A stretch of 64,000 nt of DNA from NCBI GenBank assembly GCA_009823505.1, contig VZQC01005685.1:684499-748498 (forward strand), in the 5' to 3' direction. The notes under the pieces are model-generated. The model did not search any database. It was not told where the DNA came from and saw only the letters and a list, made by a program, of their open reading frames with translations. This document shows, piece by piece, positions 12,855 to 29,036 of the stretch. Both the position numbers and the translations under genes were made by a program. How positions within the stretch are numbered: the first letter of the stretch is position 1; each line of letters opens with the position of its first letter. The stretch comes from Rhizomys pruinosus. Taxonomy: Eukaryota; Chordata; Mammalia; Rodentia; Spalacidae.

Positions 12855-13076
12855 CTTTTTACTTATTTTATTATATGTGTATGAGTGTTTTGGCCTGTAT
12901 GTGTGCAAGTGCATCCATAACATGCAAAGCCTGCAGCAGTCAGAAGAGGGCTCCTGATCCCCTGGAACTGGAATTATAGATAGCTGTTACCTGCTGTGTA
13001 GGTGCTGGGAATCAAACCCAGGTCCTTTGCATGAATAGTCAGTGCTTTTAAGCACTGAGTGACCTCTCCAGCCCCT
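12855..13076 (-). repeat. B2 SINE, antisense
   Basis: The reverse complement begins GGGGCTGGAGAGGTCACTCA and continues through the tRNA-like box. The plus strand therefore ends 'gacctctccagcccc'. Confidence 0.85.
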
Positions 13077-13311
13077 GGAATCTATTTTCTTAAAGCAGTT
13101 TTGGAATCGGATTTCATCTGGTCGTCTAACTGAAATTCAAGAGATTGTTCCTGTTCTTGAAGGAATAACAGAACACAGACAGGAAGTGTGCCTACAGCTC
13201 TCCAGCTGCAGTCCTGCCCTCACTAAATCCCAGGGCAGAGGCAGCATTAGTGAGCAGGTGGTCCTCACAGCATCTTTAGAGCACTAGAAGAGTCCCGATC
13301 ACAGGGTTGTT

Positions 13312-13672
13312 GTGGTGGTTTGAATGAGTGTTCCCACATAGGCTTTAGTTATTCAGACATTATGTCTCCAGTTGGTCACACTGTTCTTGGAGGTCTTAGA
13401 AGGTGTGGCTGTGCTGGAGGAAGTACGTCATTGGGGGCAGGCTTAGTGAGTTTAACAAGCCTTGCGGTCTCCAGCCTCTCACTCTCTGCTTCCTGTGCTC
13501 ATTGCGAGATGTGACCCTAAGCTTGCAGTTCCAGCCCCAGCCGCCATGCTTCCCACCACAATGGACTCTGATTCCCTGGAACCATCAATTGTAAGCTCAA
13601 ATAAACTCTTCCTTTTATAAGTTCCCTTGCTCATGGTGGTTTTATCACAACAACAGAAAAATGACTAATACA
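13312..13672 (+). mobile_element. Solo MT-type (ERVL-MaLR) LTR with perfect target duplication
   Basis: A 361-bp LTR that starts TGTGGTGGTTTGAATGAGTG, the hallmark of rodent MT/ORR1 MaLR LTRs, and ends ATGACTAATACA. AATAAA occurs near 13601. It is flanked by an exact 5-bp target duplication, GTTGT at 13307-13311 and 13673-13677. There is no internal region, so it is a solo LTR. MT LTRs are known elsewhere as oocyte-active promoters; nothing here shows that this copy is used. Confidence 0.92.
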
Positions 13673-15424
13673 GTTGTCATTTGCTGCGGGCTCATAGGCA
13701 GGGTTAGTAAGCTCTGCTTCCAAGACCTGGAGCCCTAGGGATCCATGTTTTGTCACTTCCCTTCTTCGCCTCAGTAAATAGAAGGAAACTGTCACCAATT
13801 TGGTGCATCTGTAGCAGGGATATGTGCATGCTGGGTACCCTGCAACCTGCCTTCCTGTTCTGGTGATGACCCAGAGGTAGCTCTGTTCCTCAGGGCACAT
13901 AGAAAGGCCATCTCCCAGCCCACTTTCTTGTGCTCTGTGTGTCATAAACTGTTCATCCAGATCTTCGTATTATGAACTTCTCAGACTCCTTCCAGAAGGT
14001 TCCATTGCTTCTGTATTTCTGTAGGTTGGAGCTGAGCTAGAAACAATGTTGTCAGGGTGTCACATGCAGCCCCAAGGTGTCACCTCTATCACCATTTTCT
14101 ATATGAGGAGAAACACAGGATCCAGAGACAGGACACAGGACAGAGACAGGACAGGAAAGGATTTTCCTAAGAAAAGGAACGAGGAAAAGCCTGGGATTTA
14201 CAGTGGGGTGACAGGTGCATGGGGCCTGAAGGTTCTTACCTGCAGGGCATTCCAACAGAGATGCTCAGGTGCACGCGCAGGTGCTCCAGCTGCTGTGACA
14301 CTGGGAGGCAGGGACCCACGTGGTCTCTGAGAGCCCTGAGCCCAATCCCTGCACCATCCTGAGCTGCAAGTGGCTGAGGCAGCAGTTTGTCTCCACCACG
14401 GCTGGGCCCCAGCATGACTGTGGCCCTCAGCCCAGTTCTGAGCAAGGCGACTCGCTGAGCCCATGAGGAAACTGGCCTCCAGATACCAACTGACCGGAGT
14501 CAGCCCTGGCAGGCAGGACATGCAGGACCCAAAGGAGCACTGTTGCCAGGGATAAATGGCCAGAGGACCCTGTGAAGGGGAGAGGAAGTAGAGCAGCAGA
14601 CAGCTGACAGGTCCACGTTCCCGAGCTCTCGGTCTGTTCCCTTCTCTGCAGGACAGGCTGTTCCCGAACCCCCCAGGAGGACATGACAGTGGCACTGGTT
14701 GAAAACCATTGGTCCCTGTAACTGGCCTTCCCCCAAGGTTGACAGCGGACACAAAGCAGGACTCACAGCAACATGCACTCACATATGGCGATGGCCAAAG
14801 CTATCACCACCTTCGCTTGTCCAGGAGCACATTCACCCTCCCCTGTCCACACCACCTAAAAAGGAGCATCTTTGTATCTTATTGAAGTAAAAATCTTCCT
14901 AGTTAGAGTCTCATACAAGAAAGAGAACAGAAGCTCAGTGCATTCCCACTCAGTAAGATCCATTGATCTGTGTAGTCCTTGTGATGCCAGGCTAGGGACA
15001 GGGTGGGCAAGGGACACTCCAGAAGTGGACACTACTGCGTGTGCCCACCAGAGGACGCTGTCTGCCTGGCCCACCACTGACGTCAGACCATCCCTTCAGG
15101 CTGACCCTGTGGTGCTGTTACCACCGTGCAATTCCATGTGTTCTTTAGGACTCCCCTGTCCTGTGGGAAATCTGTGCCAGCCCCACTTTGGGTAAATTGA
15201 TTATTAAATTCATGATATAATTCTACCAAGCAACATTTCCCCTGTGCCCTCTCCAGACACATTAGAAACACAATCTCTGCACCTTTTTTAAACATAGACC
15301 TGAGCTGTCATTTTATTCAAAACAAATAAATGAAAACAAACATGAGATGATGTTGCTACTGCCCGCCCAGTTTGACTCTGAAGTTTTCTTTAGATTTACA
15401 TCTCAAGAATGATCAATACAAAGT

Positions 15425-15566
15425 TCCATGCTCTGCTTGGCTCGGCATCGTGGTGAAAACACTTAATCCCAGCACTTGGGAAACAGAGGCAGGTGTCTAT
15501 ATAGTGAGTTCCAGGACAGCTGGGGCTACAGGGAGACCTTGTCTCAAAAAGACGAAAAAAAAAAAA
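15425..15566 (+). repeat. B1 SINE, diverged
   Basis: B1-like sequence with 'taatcccagcacttgggaaa' and 'gagaccttgtctcaaaaaga', ending in an A-rich tail at about 15553-15566. An internal part is missing compared with full B1. Confidence 0.85.
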
Positions 15567-16011
15567 TTGTATGTTTTGCTTTCTCAAATAGTTTTCCTAT
15601 TTTTGAAGCAAATTTCATATGGAAAAGTATTTCATAATAGCTTACGAATTTAACCATACATGCTTTTCATGAGCATATGTTCTCATGGTACATGAAGCTT
15701 CCTTCCACCTCCTGTGGCTATTGACCATGCCAGCATGGTGCAAATGGTGTTGTTCAGTTTTCACAAACCACTCGAATACACAGGATTGACTTGGTTTTGA
15801 TTTTCACAGAACCTGGAGGCTGATAAATTTCTCACCAGCACTTCTTTGATATTGACATTATAGACAGCCTGCATTGTGTGGTCACTGACTATGTTCAGAG
15901 TGTGAGGGTTAGTAATAAGTGTTAAGAATGTGACTATGGGAGAAGACAGAGGAGAGGAAGGGAAGGAAGGGGGAGGGAGGGGGAGGGGAGAGAACAGGAA
16001 AAGGAAGAGAN

Positions 16012-16012
16012 A
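16012..16012. other. Single undetermined base (assembly join)
   Basis: An N stands after a GA-rich run. The base after it begins the left arm of the inverted repeat: ATACGCAAGCTGG here matches the reverse complement of the right arm near 24027-24040. The position of the N at exactly the duplication boundary indicates a gap-filling join. Confidence 0.85.
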
Positions 16013-19020
<3,008 letters not shown>

Positions 19021-19429
19021 AAAAAAAAGAATGGAGTACCCTCAGTTTCAGAGAATTCTTGGATTTAATATTAAGCCCAGGCAGAACTTGCAGAGGTTTC
19101 AGAATTGACAGCGGTTGTAGAACTTGCACTTCTTAGGGCTGTGTCCTCAGCCTCATTAGCATAGGGTAAAATTCAATATGAACTATCAGGCACATTCTCA
19201 AAAGACAGAAGAGAAACAGCAAGAGAAAAAAAGCAAACGGACCTAAACACATTATTTTTCCCAACAATATTGTAAATGGTCATTTTAAGTCCTTAAAATC
19301 GAACAAGTGCCTTTGACCATCAACAAGATGCAAGTGTCAGGGTTTCCATAGGTGTCAAGCACAGTAATTCTCACTGCCCTATAGCAGGTGCTGTGCAACC
19401 TGACTTCCACAGATGTGCAGCTCTGCCAG

Positions 19430-20050
19430 GCTACCTCTCCTCTCCTCTCCTCACACTCTTCTTCCCCCTTCTCCTCCCTCCCCTACCCCTTTTTTTTTTT
19501 CTAACCTCTTTCCTCCCTCTCTCCCCTCCTCCCTCCTCCCTCCTCCCCCCGGCTCCCCTCTCGCTCTCCTCCTCTTCCTCCTTTCCTTCTCGCTTTCTCT
19601 CCAGCTCTTTCTTTTTCCCTACTTGTTCCTCTCTCCTTCTTCCTCCTCTTTCCTCTGTCTTCCTTTCCTCCTCCTCGCCTTCCGCCTCCTCCCTCCTCTC
19701 CTCTCTCGCCCCTCCTCGCTCTACTCCCTATCCCTCGACCTCTCCTCTCCTCTCTCCTCGTCTACTCCTCTCTACCAGCCTGCCTCGCCTCTCCTCTTCT
19801 CTCTTCCTCTCCTCTCCTCTCCTCTCCTCTCCCCCCCGTCCCTCTCCGTCTCGCTCCCTACTCCGGCATCCTCCCCGCTCCTCGCTCCATCGCCCATCAC
19901 CTCTCTCCCTCTTCCATTCTCCTCCTCCGTCGTCCCCTCATCATCTCTCCTCCTACCGCCTCCCTCCTCCTCCCCCTCCCCACTTCCTCTCTCTCCTCTA
20001 CCCTGCCCTCCTCCTCTCTCCCATGCCCTCTCCATTCCTCTCCTCTCTTC
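19430..20050. repeat. 620-bp polypyrimidine (CT-rich) tract
   Basis: Almost pure C and T on the plus strand (TCCTCC, CTCTCC motifs), with rare G and A. Long open frames on both strands here are low-complexity consequences of the composition (Ser/Pro/Leu-rich or Arg/Glu/Gly-rich) and are not genes. Polypurine-polypyrimidine tracts of this length can form triplex (H-DNA) and hinder sequencing. Scattered CG and A interruptions may be read errors. Confidence 0.9.
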
Positions 20051-20280
20051 CTGGAGAGATGGCCTAGCGGTTAAGAGTGCTGACTGCTCTTGCAGAGGAT
20101 CCGGTTTGATCCCAGCACCCATATGGCAGCTGAGAACCGTCTGAAACTCCAATTCCAGGAGAACTCCAGTTCCAGGGTAATCTGACACCCTCTTCTGACC
20201 TCCGCGGCATTGCACGACACGGGTGCACAAACCTACATTCAGACAGTACATTCATACATGTAAAAAATAAATAAAAAAGA
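20051..20280 (+). repeat. B2 SINE
   Basis: Starts CTGGAGAGATGGCCTAGCGG directly after the CT tract and ends in AAAAAATAAATAAAAAAG. It is full length and close in sequence to the copies at 28778 and 53561. Confidence 0.92.
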
Positions 20281-21004
20281 AAAAATGAATTGATAAAAAG
20301 TATGGATGTGTTTAAAGGGGCCTGAACACTTCTTCAAGAGCTCAATGACAGCTGTTACCTGATCCTCTAGCATCTAGCTTAAATGTATATACTTTTCTGA
20401 GTTCAATGTCAAAAGGAAATCCTGATTCATACACATAAGCAGTTATGGGCTGGAACTTTCTTTTTAGAACTCCCTTGCATTTCACAAGATATCTTCAAAT
20501 GAAGTGACCCAAAAGCCTGGGAGATTAGTAGGCAAGTTTGTTTTAATGTTAGACCACACTAATTTGAACAGAGTAGTTGCACATACATCTTTTCAATTAA
20601 AAAAAGATACAAATCTTTCAAAAGATATTAAAGACATTCATCCACAGTTTATATAAGGTTTTCTGTTTAATCAGGAGTTTAAAAATATAACCTTATTTTG
20701 CTCTAACTGGACTAATTTTGTATTTCAAGCCACCTGTTATCCCAGAAAGCTTGAAGTAAAGTTCGGATAATTCAAATACTTTTTTCTTTTCCATGGCACG
20801 GTACTGGTATCTATGACTCCCTCTGTGTAGTACCGAGACAGGGCGGAGAGGGGAACATATGGAGAGCTATCATCAAGCATACACACTGCGTTCCCCCTGA
20901 GATTCTGTGTCTGTGTCAGCTAGTGCTGGCTTGTTCACTGAGATCACTATGCTTGGTGTTGGCTGTGAGGTCTCTTTAGGTTTAGCTCTCTCATTTTTTA
21001 CCTC

Positions 21005-21142
21005 TTTTTTTTTTTGGTCTTTTTGAGACAGGGTCCTGGAACTCACTCTGTAGACCAGGCTGGCCTTGAACTCACAAAGATCCACCTGCCTCTGCCTCCC
21101 AAGTGCTAGGATTAAAGGCGTGCACCACCACGCCTGGCTGGA
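21005..21142 (-). repeat. B1 SINE, antisense
   Basis: Plus strand reads TTTTTTTGGTCTTTTTGAGA ... 'tgcaccaccacgcctggctg', the reverse complement of a B1. It forms the inner end of the right inverted arm. Confidence 0.92.
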
Positions 21143-22422
21143 TACCCCATTCTTAGCAATGGCAGGGAAAAGACACCGAGGTAGATCTGGTGGGAATTAA
21201 AAGTCAGAGCTTGGTGTGCTTCAGCAGAGCTCATGGCCAGCCTCGGAGTTTCTCCAGGTGGTAGTGTCTACCAGGGCATTGAATGATGGAGCCCATTCTC
21301 CTGAACTCTACTCCAGCTGTGCACTTGTGGGTGTCACTAACCCAGCATATCACCAGGAGCTCACAGAGATAACAAAGATGGTCCCAATGCTCAGAAAAAT
21401 TCTGAACATCAGGATGTTCCTGGTGTTCAGAATAAGACTGGTGCTTGCCTGCAGGCTCCGGCAGCAAGTCTCACTGGATCCTCCATGTTCTATCATTTCT
21501 GGGCCCATATCCTCCTGTGTTACTAAGGAAATATTACTTATTGGATGCAAAGCATCCTGGATTTTGTGAGTCACATGTTTGACTTCAGAAGGGCAAGCCG
21601 ATCCAAAGTCTCCCATTCAAATTCCAGAAAAATCTAAATGTTGATAACAATTGTCACTCAGGAGATCGTTGCTGGGACATGACTTATGAGTGTTGAAAAC
21701 ATGCTAAGACTTTGACTGATAGCTCAGATCACAGCTGATGGCCTGAGTTTACTGAGGGAGGGGACACAGTAAGAGTCTTCATATTGCTGAACATGCAGAC
21801 ATTACAAGGACATTTTCTGGTATTTTCTCTTTATTAGATTATTCTAGAGAGAAGAAATATAAAGCAGGACTGAAAGCTTCACAAGGATGTGACCCAGCTC
21901 CTCCTATAGAACACTTCATTTTCTTCATCTTCAGCTTAGGCTTACTGCTGATTCTACACTGTGTAGATTTATGGAATGCAGTTTTTGAAGATCAGCTCTT
22001 ATGTGGTTTTAAATTGCATTCTGTGTGTCTATGTCCACCTGTATTTGTACAAGCGTGTGAAGGTTGCAAAAGTGACTGCCAAGCTCTAATTGGAACATAC
22101 AATATGGAAGGAGAGGAGAAGGTTCAGAGACCCAAAATGAGAAAAACTGAGTGTTCCTTTAACAGTTCATTCATTTTCTAGGGAACAAAAGTAAAATTCC
22201 AAGAGGTCAGTGAATTATTCAAGGTTATACTATTCAAATACCATCTGCAGAAGAGCATATCAAAATGTCTTTAATTTGAAAAACTGGGTCAAATATTTGG
22301 AGACATAGTGCTTTTCACATTAATGGACTGTTGGATATTCAACAATAAATTCAATAATGGAGTGTTCACTTGGATAATTTCCCAGGTCGGATCATATCAG
22401 GGAATATTTTATAGTTTTATAA

Positions 22423-22713
<291 letters not shown>

Positions 22714-25556
22714 TAGGAATAGAGGTGGGCTGTTGTGCTCCAGGCTGACCCAGTTTTTAGCTCCTTTTATCACATTACCCTCTGAGGAGTTTACCCCAAT
22801 TGCCAAGAGGGAATCAGGACGTTGACTGCTCTGACTTCTTCCATGCTGAAAAGGGGCATAGGAGGTGGTGACTGGGGTACCCCTGCTCAGTGGATCTATC
22901 CAAAAGACCCCAAAAAGTATAGTTACAGAGAGAACAAAATTCTTGACTAGTGCCTGTGAAGGCAAGAGTAGCCAGGTACATTTTCTAGGCAGGGAACCAA
23001 GAGAGGAACAGGGTGAATTAAAACAAACAAACAAACAAAAAAAGAAAAACTTAAAAGTCCGTTAGAATTTCTCAACCAGGGGTTCTGAAGCATCCATTAT
23101 TGGGCTTCTTCTTTTATTCATTTGTCCATGCTGTCGGGACTCAGCATCTGCTTTCCAGGAAATTTCAATAGTCATGGTGGGTGTGAGTTTTCCCTTAGGT
23201 AGTTGCTTAAAGAGAAGAAACTTTGTTATTTGGTAGCAACAAATCTCATACGACTTTAAATGATTTAAAATCTAGTGTTTGGAGGCACAATCTCTCAGAC
23301 TTTAGAGGAAATATAATGATTACTTATCTTTTGGTTATACTTTTCTCTTGGTCCATACAGTTAGCCCAGATCAACCAACTTTTGTTTTTGGCCAAATTGG
23401 TATGAACATTATGTATGGTGGTTATCCATCCAGAAAGGCTAAGTTACACCAGCCTAACCCCTTTAATTACTATATAATATTCTAGCTAGGGCTTGGACAA
23501 AAGTTCAAGCAGCCTTGTATAATACTGACTGGAGGAGGGACTTAACACCGCATGTTGGGCCAGCATGACCTGCAAGATCAAATTAAGCAATTTCAGGCTT
23601 ATTTTACATGGAAAACTGTTCACTATAATTACTACAAATGGGAACACTCTTTTTCTTTTTCCGACCCTTTATCCTGATTTATAGTTTTCCCAGAAAGACA
23701 GGCATTGTAACACATACCAGAAGACAGAAAATAAACTGATAAGGATTGCCAAGTCCATCCAAACTCTGTTCTTTTGGACTGCATGCAGTTGGTTCAGGAA
23801 GATAGAATCTAGCCTTTTGAGCCAAATTATCTGGTTAGGTTAAAGGAAATATCAATAGCAACTCTTGCAAGAAACAAAGTACATTTTTCAGTAGCCATAG
23901 GTAACACACCATTTGCCTGTGCCCATTTAATCCAAACCTGTAACAGGGAGTCAGGTTCAAGCCAGGAGAGGATGGAAAATTAACAACTCTGTATATTCAC
24001 AATCCTAATCCTATTCAGGCCACTAGTAAACCAGCTTGCGTGTTTATACCAATTTAATTTAGGTTTATCATTTATTATCATTTTTACTAAACCATGAAAG
24101 GCCATATGATATGCATATAAAGCTTGGACAAAACTGAACACTCTTAAACAAACCTTGACTAGATATACATTTTGATTTTTAAACTAGTTGACTGAAACTT
24201 ACAAATTTATGCTTATTTATATAGTGTTCTTTTTACCTGTCACAACAAACCTCCTCAGACTTTTATCACTTGCATAGACTTTTTTCATCATCTTCACATA
24301 AATCCTTATTAAAATAACTTTTTAACATTTTCCACCTTTTTATATCCTTTTATTACCTTGAGATGTAGCATTTATAAACAGATTAACCCTTAATCGTGCA
24401 GATCTACTAAGTAATTAATACTTATTTTCCATGTAATGAGACGGGACAGTTATCTCAAATACACTAGTATAAACTGTGAGATGTTCATGCCAGCTTGGGA
24501 GCAGGTTTTGAATGACCAATTTTCTTTGAGTGCTTAGAGGTACTTTACCTAGGCCTGGCAAATGTTCCCACATGGGTAACGTATGGAAATAAATTGCACC
24601 CTAGAACAGAAGCGATTATAAGGACCAAGGACCATAGTGTAATTTAACAGTTTTAGCTCACATAACAGTTTACTTGTAAATCAACTTGATATCAAGTAAA
24701 TCATTAGCATTAGATGCAAGCCTATTCATTTAAACAGCTCCATAAAATGAATGTTTAACTAGTTTCAAACCCAAAATTTCAGCACTGTGATGTGATGAAA
24801 ACTTAAATCAGAGTAAAATATGACTCTTAGGTTTATAACAGTCAACATAACAACACTTTAATCTTCGCAGTTTATACAGTACTGAGGTCGTCTAGCTGTG
24901 AGGCAAATTTTCCTATTTTTAATTTAGGATTAAATTGGGTGAGTTATTTGTTTCTGAATCAGAAATCCTAAAGTAATAATCTTTACACCTAAAGACCTTG
25001 GCTGTGCTAGGATTAAAGGCATGCTAGGATTAAAGGTGTGTGCCACCAACCTGGCTGAGGAACTTCCAGGAGTGGCCAGACCAGTGGGACACCAGTCAAA
25101 CCCAGGGAGGTATGTTTGCTTCTTATGAGGAGGAAGGGGGTGGGGGAAACAGATAGGAAACACAGTAAAGCCCATCAGCTACCCCAGGACAGATAGCTCT
25201 CCCACCCTGGAGGCAAGAAAGGGCTGGCCCAGGCCATTCTGGTATCAGTTCTCCACCCAAACCAGACCAGGATATCCACATGCCTTTGTCTCCTCAGTGC
25301 TGGAAGAGAGTTTGGAAAGATTTTTTTTTATCATACCCAAGTTATACCACTGAAATATTTATATTTCTGATTAGGTATGTCAGAATAAGATTTTACTAAG
25401 TATGAGGGCTTAAGGCACTTATACCCTCCAAATAGGTTCTTAACCATAAGCTGAACTAAGCTTCCATAGTTTAAAAAGACTCAAACATACACATTAAAAA
25501 CATCAGGAACCTGGGGCAAGAGGGCTGCTCTATCATCTTAAAGTGATCACAATAAT

Positions 25557-25688
25557 TTTTTTTTTGAGACAGGGTCTCCCTGTAGCTCTGGCTGTCCTGG
25601 AGATCAGGCTGGCTTTGAACTCACAAAGATCTGCCTGCCTCTGCCTCCCAAGTGCTAGGATTAAAGGTGTGTGCCACCACACCTGTCT
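25557..25688 (-). repeat. B1 SINE, antisense
   Basis: Plus strand begins TTTTTTTTTGAGACAGGGTC and ends 'gtgtgccaccacacctgtct'. Two further B1 fragments of the same orientation lie at about 24999-25053 and 26205-26292, each showing only the 5' B1 portion ('gattaaaggtgtgtg'). Confidence 0.9.
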
Positions 25689-25689
25689 A

Positions 25690-26687
25690 GGAGACTAAAA
25701 GCATGGAGTGAAGTACAGTTTTCATGAATTTGATTCACCCAGTTCTCTGAGCCCAACTCTTCCTCAACATAAACACACAGCCTGCCCACAAGATCAGCAA
25801 GGAGGGCACAGACCCAGAGAGGTCCCTTTTCCTCCCATGAGGAAAAAGGGAGGGAAACAGGATCAAAAATTCTTGCAGAAACAAAACAGAGCCCAAAAGC
25901 TGTTCCAGAATGCTCTCCCTCAATCCTTGGAGGCAAGCACCTATAATGCACCCCTGGAAGCCATGCAGCACCCTGCTGATCCAGGTGCCAGACCCCAAAA
26001 TGGGTCTCTAGCAGAAACCAAAAGGTTGCCACGTGGGCACGTCAGAGAGCTCAGGAATTCCCCAAGCACTAAAGACCTCCTCCCAAGCCAGACCAGGATT
26101 CCTGACTAACTGCTAGTGCAAATTTTACTAGCTAGTAAGAGGCAGATTATCTCTGGGCCTTTGAGATAGCAGCTGGGTGGAGGAAACTCACCAAAGCAGA
26201 CCAGATGGGCTGACCTTGAGCTCACAAAGAACTGCCTGCTTCAGCCTCCAGAGGACAGGGATTAAAGGTGTGTGCTACCACACCCGGTCCGAGAATTCAG
26301 TCCCAGTCCTGAAGACTAGTTCAATAAGGGATACATCCACCCAGAGAATCTGGCCTGCAGAGGTCTCAGAAAAAGCAGATAATTCCAAAGCAAGCAAGTA
26401 GCCTCACACAGTCCCTTTGAACATGGGGAGGGATGTTCTCCATGACGGCAGGAAATGGGAAGGGAGGTTAAGTGTTAGAGGGAAGAACCAACAAAGCAGC
26501 GGTGCAGGAATGCACATCCCTAGCCAAGGGCAAACACACAGAAAACTAAAATAGAGAAAAGGAGAGGCGGGTTGGGGGCCAGGCACTCACTCTAATGCTG
26601 ATCGAAAAACAAATACAAAAGGGGGCCTACTCACCGATCAAAGAAGGGGGTGCCTCGCCAGCACCGGGGGAGGGGGAGTTCAAAAAA
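25690..26687 (-). mobile_element. Probable leader/internal remnant of the ERVK element
   Basis: Sequence inside the LTR on the minus strand. It begins with C-rich untranslated leader-like DNA and carries a B1 fragment at about 26205-26292. Open frames here on both strands show no retroviral motif I recognise, so the extent of the element is a guess. Confidence 0.4.
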
Positions 26688-26702
26688 CCACGTTGGTTGC
26701 CA
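26688..26702 (-). promoter_or_regulatory. tRNA-Lys-type primer-binding site
   Basis: The minus strand reads TGGCAACCAACGTGG. The tRNA-Lys(1,2) site of betaretrovirus-like elements is TGGCGCCCAACGTGG, so two positions differ (GC to AA). Its place directly inside an LTR supports the call. Confidence 0.65.
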
Positions 26703-26704
26703 GA

Positions 26705-27004
26705 TGTAGACAATCCCCTAGACCTGCTGGGGAGTTTTGGGGTCTGACTGAAGGAACAGGGGTGAGAGGAGCAGAGTCAAGACACAGACCCTGGGAGTTG
26801 GGTGAACCCAGACAGAGGGTGAGCTGTCTCAGACTCGTTTATTGGGGGCAGGGTTAGGGGTTATGTACTGTTCGCATTCCCACTTGTGATTGGCCCAGCA
26901 TTGCAGAATGCTGCCTGTATGGTCTCACCTGCCTAGGGCATGTTAGGTTGATGAGGGACAAACTCTGCTCATGCGTAATTCTCAGCATACTGGATACTAC
27001 AACA
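26705..27004 (-). mobile_element. ERVK-type (IAP/mys-like) LTR
   Basis: On the minus strand a 300-bp element runs from TGTTGTAGTATCC to TTGTCTACA, with TG...CA ends. It contains CCAATAAACG as polyadenylation signal and a CCAATCACA promoter-like box. Two bases inside its 3' edge lies a lysine-type primer-binding site (26688-26702), so this is the 5' LTR of a betaretrovirus-like endogenous element. It is followed by leader sequence toward lower coordinates; no gag, pro or pol frame could be recognised, so the copy is partial. Whether it is closer to IAP or to the cricetid mys family cannot be settled from the sequence alone. Confidence 0.7.
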
Positions 27005-27215
27005 CCCACCCTCCATCCTCTATCAATCACACCCACCCTTCCTTCCCTCTCAATCACACCTGCACTCCACCCTCTGTCAATCACACCTACCCTTCCTTCT
27101 CTCTCAATCATACCCGCCCTCCAAGCTCTGTCCTACCCTTCCTTCTCTCTCAATCATACCCGCCCTCCACCCTCTGTCAATCTCCCCCATCCTCTTCCCT
27201 CTGTGACCTGCTGAC
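27005..27215. repeat. Minisatellite of about 45-bp units (CCCTCTGTCAATCACACC type)
   Basis: Roughly four to five imperfect units combining 'ccctctgtcaatcacacc' with 'acccttccttctctctcaat', directly abutting the outer end of the ERVK LTR. Confidence 0.8.
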
Positions 27216-27375
27216 CTCATCCTTCTCCAAGATTCTGACATGGCTCCAGATGAAAAGAATCACTGCCCTTTCCATCCTCCCTTTCTTCCAACATGCAACT
27301 CTGCAGAATTTGAATTTAAAATTTATCACCCAGGCCTATTATATATAATGTACAATATTTAAGACCTATAACTTT

Positions 27376-27380
<5 letters not shown>

Positions 27381-27415
<35 letters not shown>
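27381..27415. repeat. (TA)n microsatellite
   Basis: Uninterrupted TA dinucleotides of about 35 bp. Confidence 0.95.
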
Positions 27416-27417
<2 letters not shown>

Positions 27418-28777
27418 TATACACATAGGACCTGCATTTTGCAATTTTATGTTAGGCTTATAGTGACGACACATCAAGGAAAAACAAACTCAAAGGCAAT
27501 ACAACAGTGGAGTTGAGAGCCAGTGAGAGTGGAATTTTCCAGAGTACCCAGCATGCAAAGGAGCATCCTAGGTAGCAGGGATAATTGATGCATTGGGTCA
27601 ATAGAAAGTGAATGGATGGAGAGAAATGATTCAGGAAGGATGAAGCAGAGCTAGAGTCCAGCAGAGTGGCTGCATGCTCTGCACGTGGCCTAGAGGCCAT
27701 AGAGAGGCCACTTGGGCCTGGCAATTCCTAGAGAAGCTAAAACACTATTAAACTTAGAAATTTTGACTTTATATTTTTATACATTTTGACTTTTGTCTTA
27801 AAATTCAAATTTATGTAAATTTGAAATCAGATGCATCTAAGGGGATTCCTAAAGTTATTGTTATTCTACACTAGGACATCTTTCAAAGAATAAGGAGTTT
27901 ATGGTAAAAGGCTATTAATAAGCCTTCACATTTCAGGGGAGTTCAGGAGTTTGGCAGTGTTTTATTTAGCCAAGCTTGACTGCACTGAGCTCTAAGAATC
28001 CCTTTGCCCTTTCTAATCTCACACAATCTCTTAAATCTCACAGGTGTTTATTGCAATAAACCATAGATCCATTGGAAAGGTGAACCTTTAAAAATTCATA
28101 GTTCTCAGCAAGGAGACATAAATTAGAATTAATTATAATATTTTATATCACCCTGAAAAAAGATAAGGCTTGTCAGTATCTCTCAAGACTCTAAGTGCCG
28201 CTTTGGTTCTTTTTAAAACACTGAACCTTAGCACACTCTGGTTTTGAAGAAATAAATTGAGCAACAGAATAAATTGTCTTTCTTTTATTTGGTAAAGGGC
28301 AAACATAAGAATCATTTTGGAAATACTGTTGTTAAATATTTTTGAAAACTATTCTTTCTAGAAGCATTTTTTGTGTGTGAAACTATTGTGTTTGTAGCAT
28401 GCATTTAAAAGATATAATCCATCAGCCTAAGGAGAAGAAATATAAAGTTTGAAATCACATAATGAGATAAATGAACAAAGAAAAAAATGTTGGGAATAAG
28501 GAAATGCACATGCAATAAGTAAAACTTACTACTTGCACTCCTCAGAGGCCTGGGACACATCGTCAAGGTCAGTCTTCCACAGGAGACCTGACTCAGGATA
28601 AATCATTTGATTTGAGCCACAGAGGGGACGTTCAGAGGGTTTGGGGGTGGTGGTGAAAGCACATTGTTGAGGACATAAACGCTAAAGAAAATTCAAGGTG
28701 TTTGATGGCACCCTCTGGGCTTGATCAGACATTCAGGGTACAAATCTCAGGGGTCCAGAGCCAGAATACTCCACTTT

Positions 28778-29036
28778 GGGGACTGGAGAGATAGCCTAGC
28801 GGTTAAGAGCACCGACGCTCTTGCAGAGGACCCAGGTTTGATCCCCAGCACCCACATGGCGGCTAAGAACCGTCTATAACTCCAATTCCAGGAGAACTCC
28901 AGTTCCAGGGGAATCCGAGACCCTCTTCTGACCTCCGCAGCATTGCACGACACGGGTGCACAGACCTGCATGCAGACAGTACATTCATACACATACAAAG
29001 ATAAATAAAAAAAAAAATAAAAAAAAAAAACAAAAA
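28778..29036 (+). repeat. B2 SINE with perfect 15-bp target duplication
   Basis: Full-length B2 (GGGGACTGGAGAGATAGCCT start, long A-rich tail). It is flanked by AGAATACTCCACTTT at 28763-28777 and again at 29037-29051, an exact duplication showing a fairly recent L1-driven insertion. Confidence 0.95.

Noticed and set aside
19393..20251. Long open frames of 159-243 codons on both strands
   Set aside because: They lie in the CT-rich tract and consist of Ser/Pro/Leu or Arg/Glu/Gly runs; composition alone keeps them open.
25661..26109. Overlapping frames of 87-133 codons
   Set aside because: They overlap on opposite strands next to a B1 and an ERV leader, without motifs; more likely chance.
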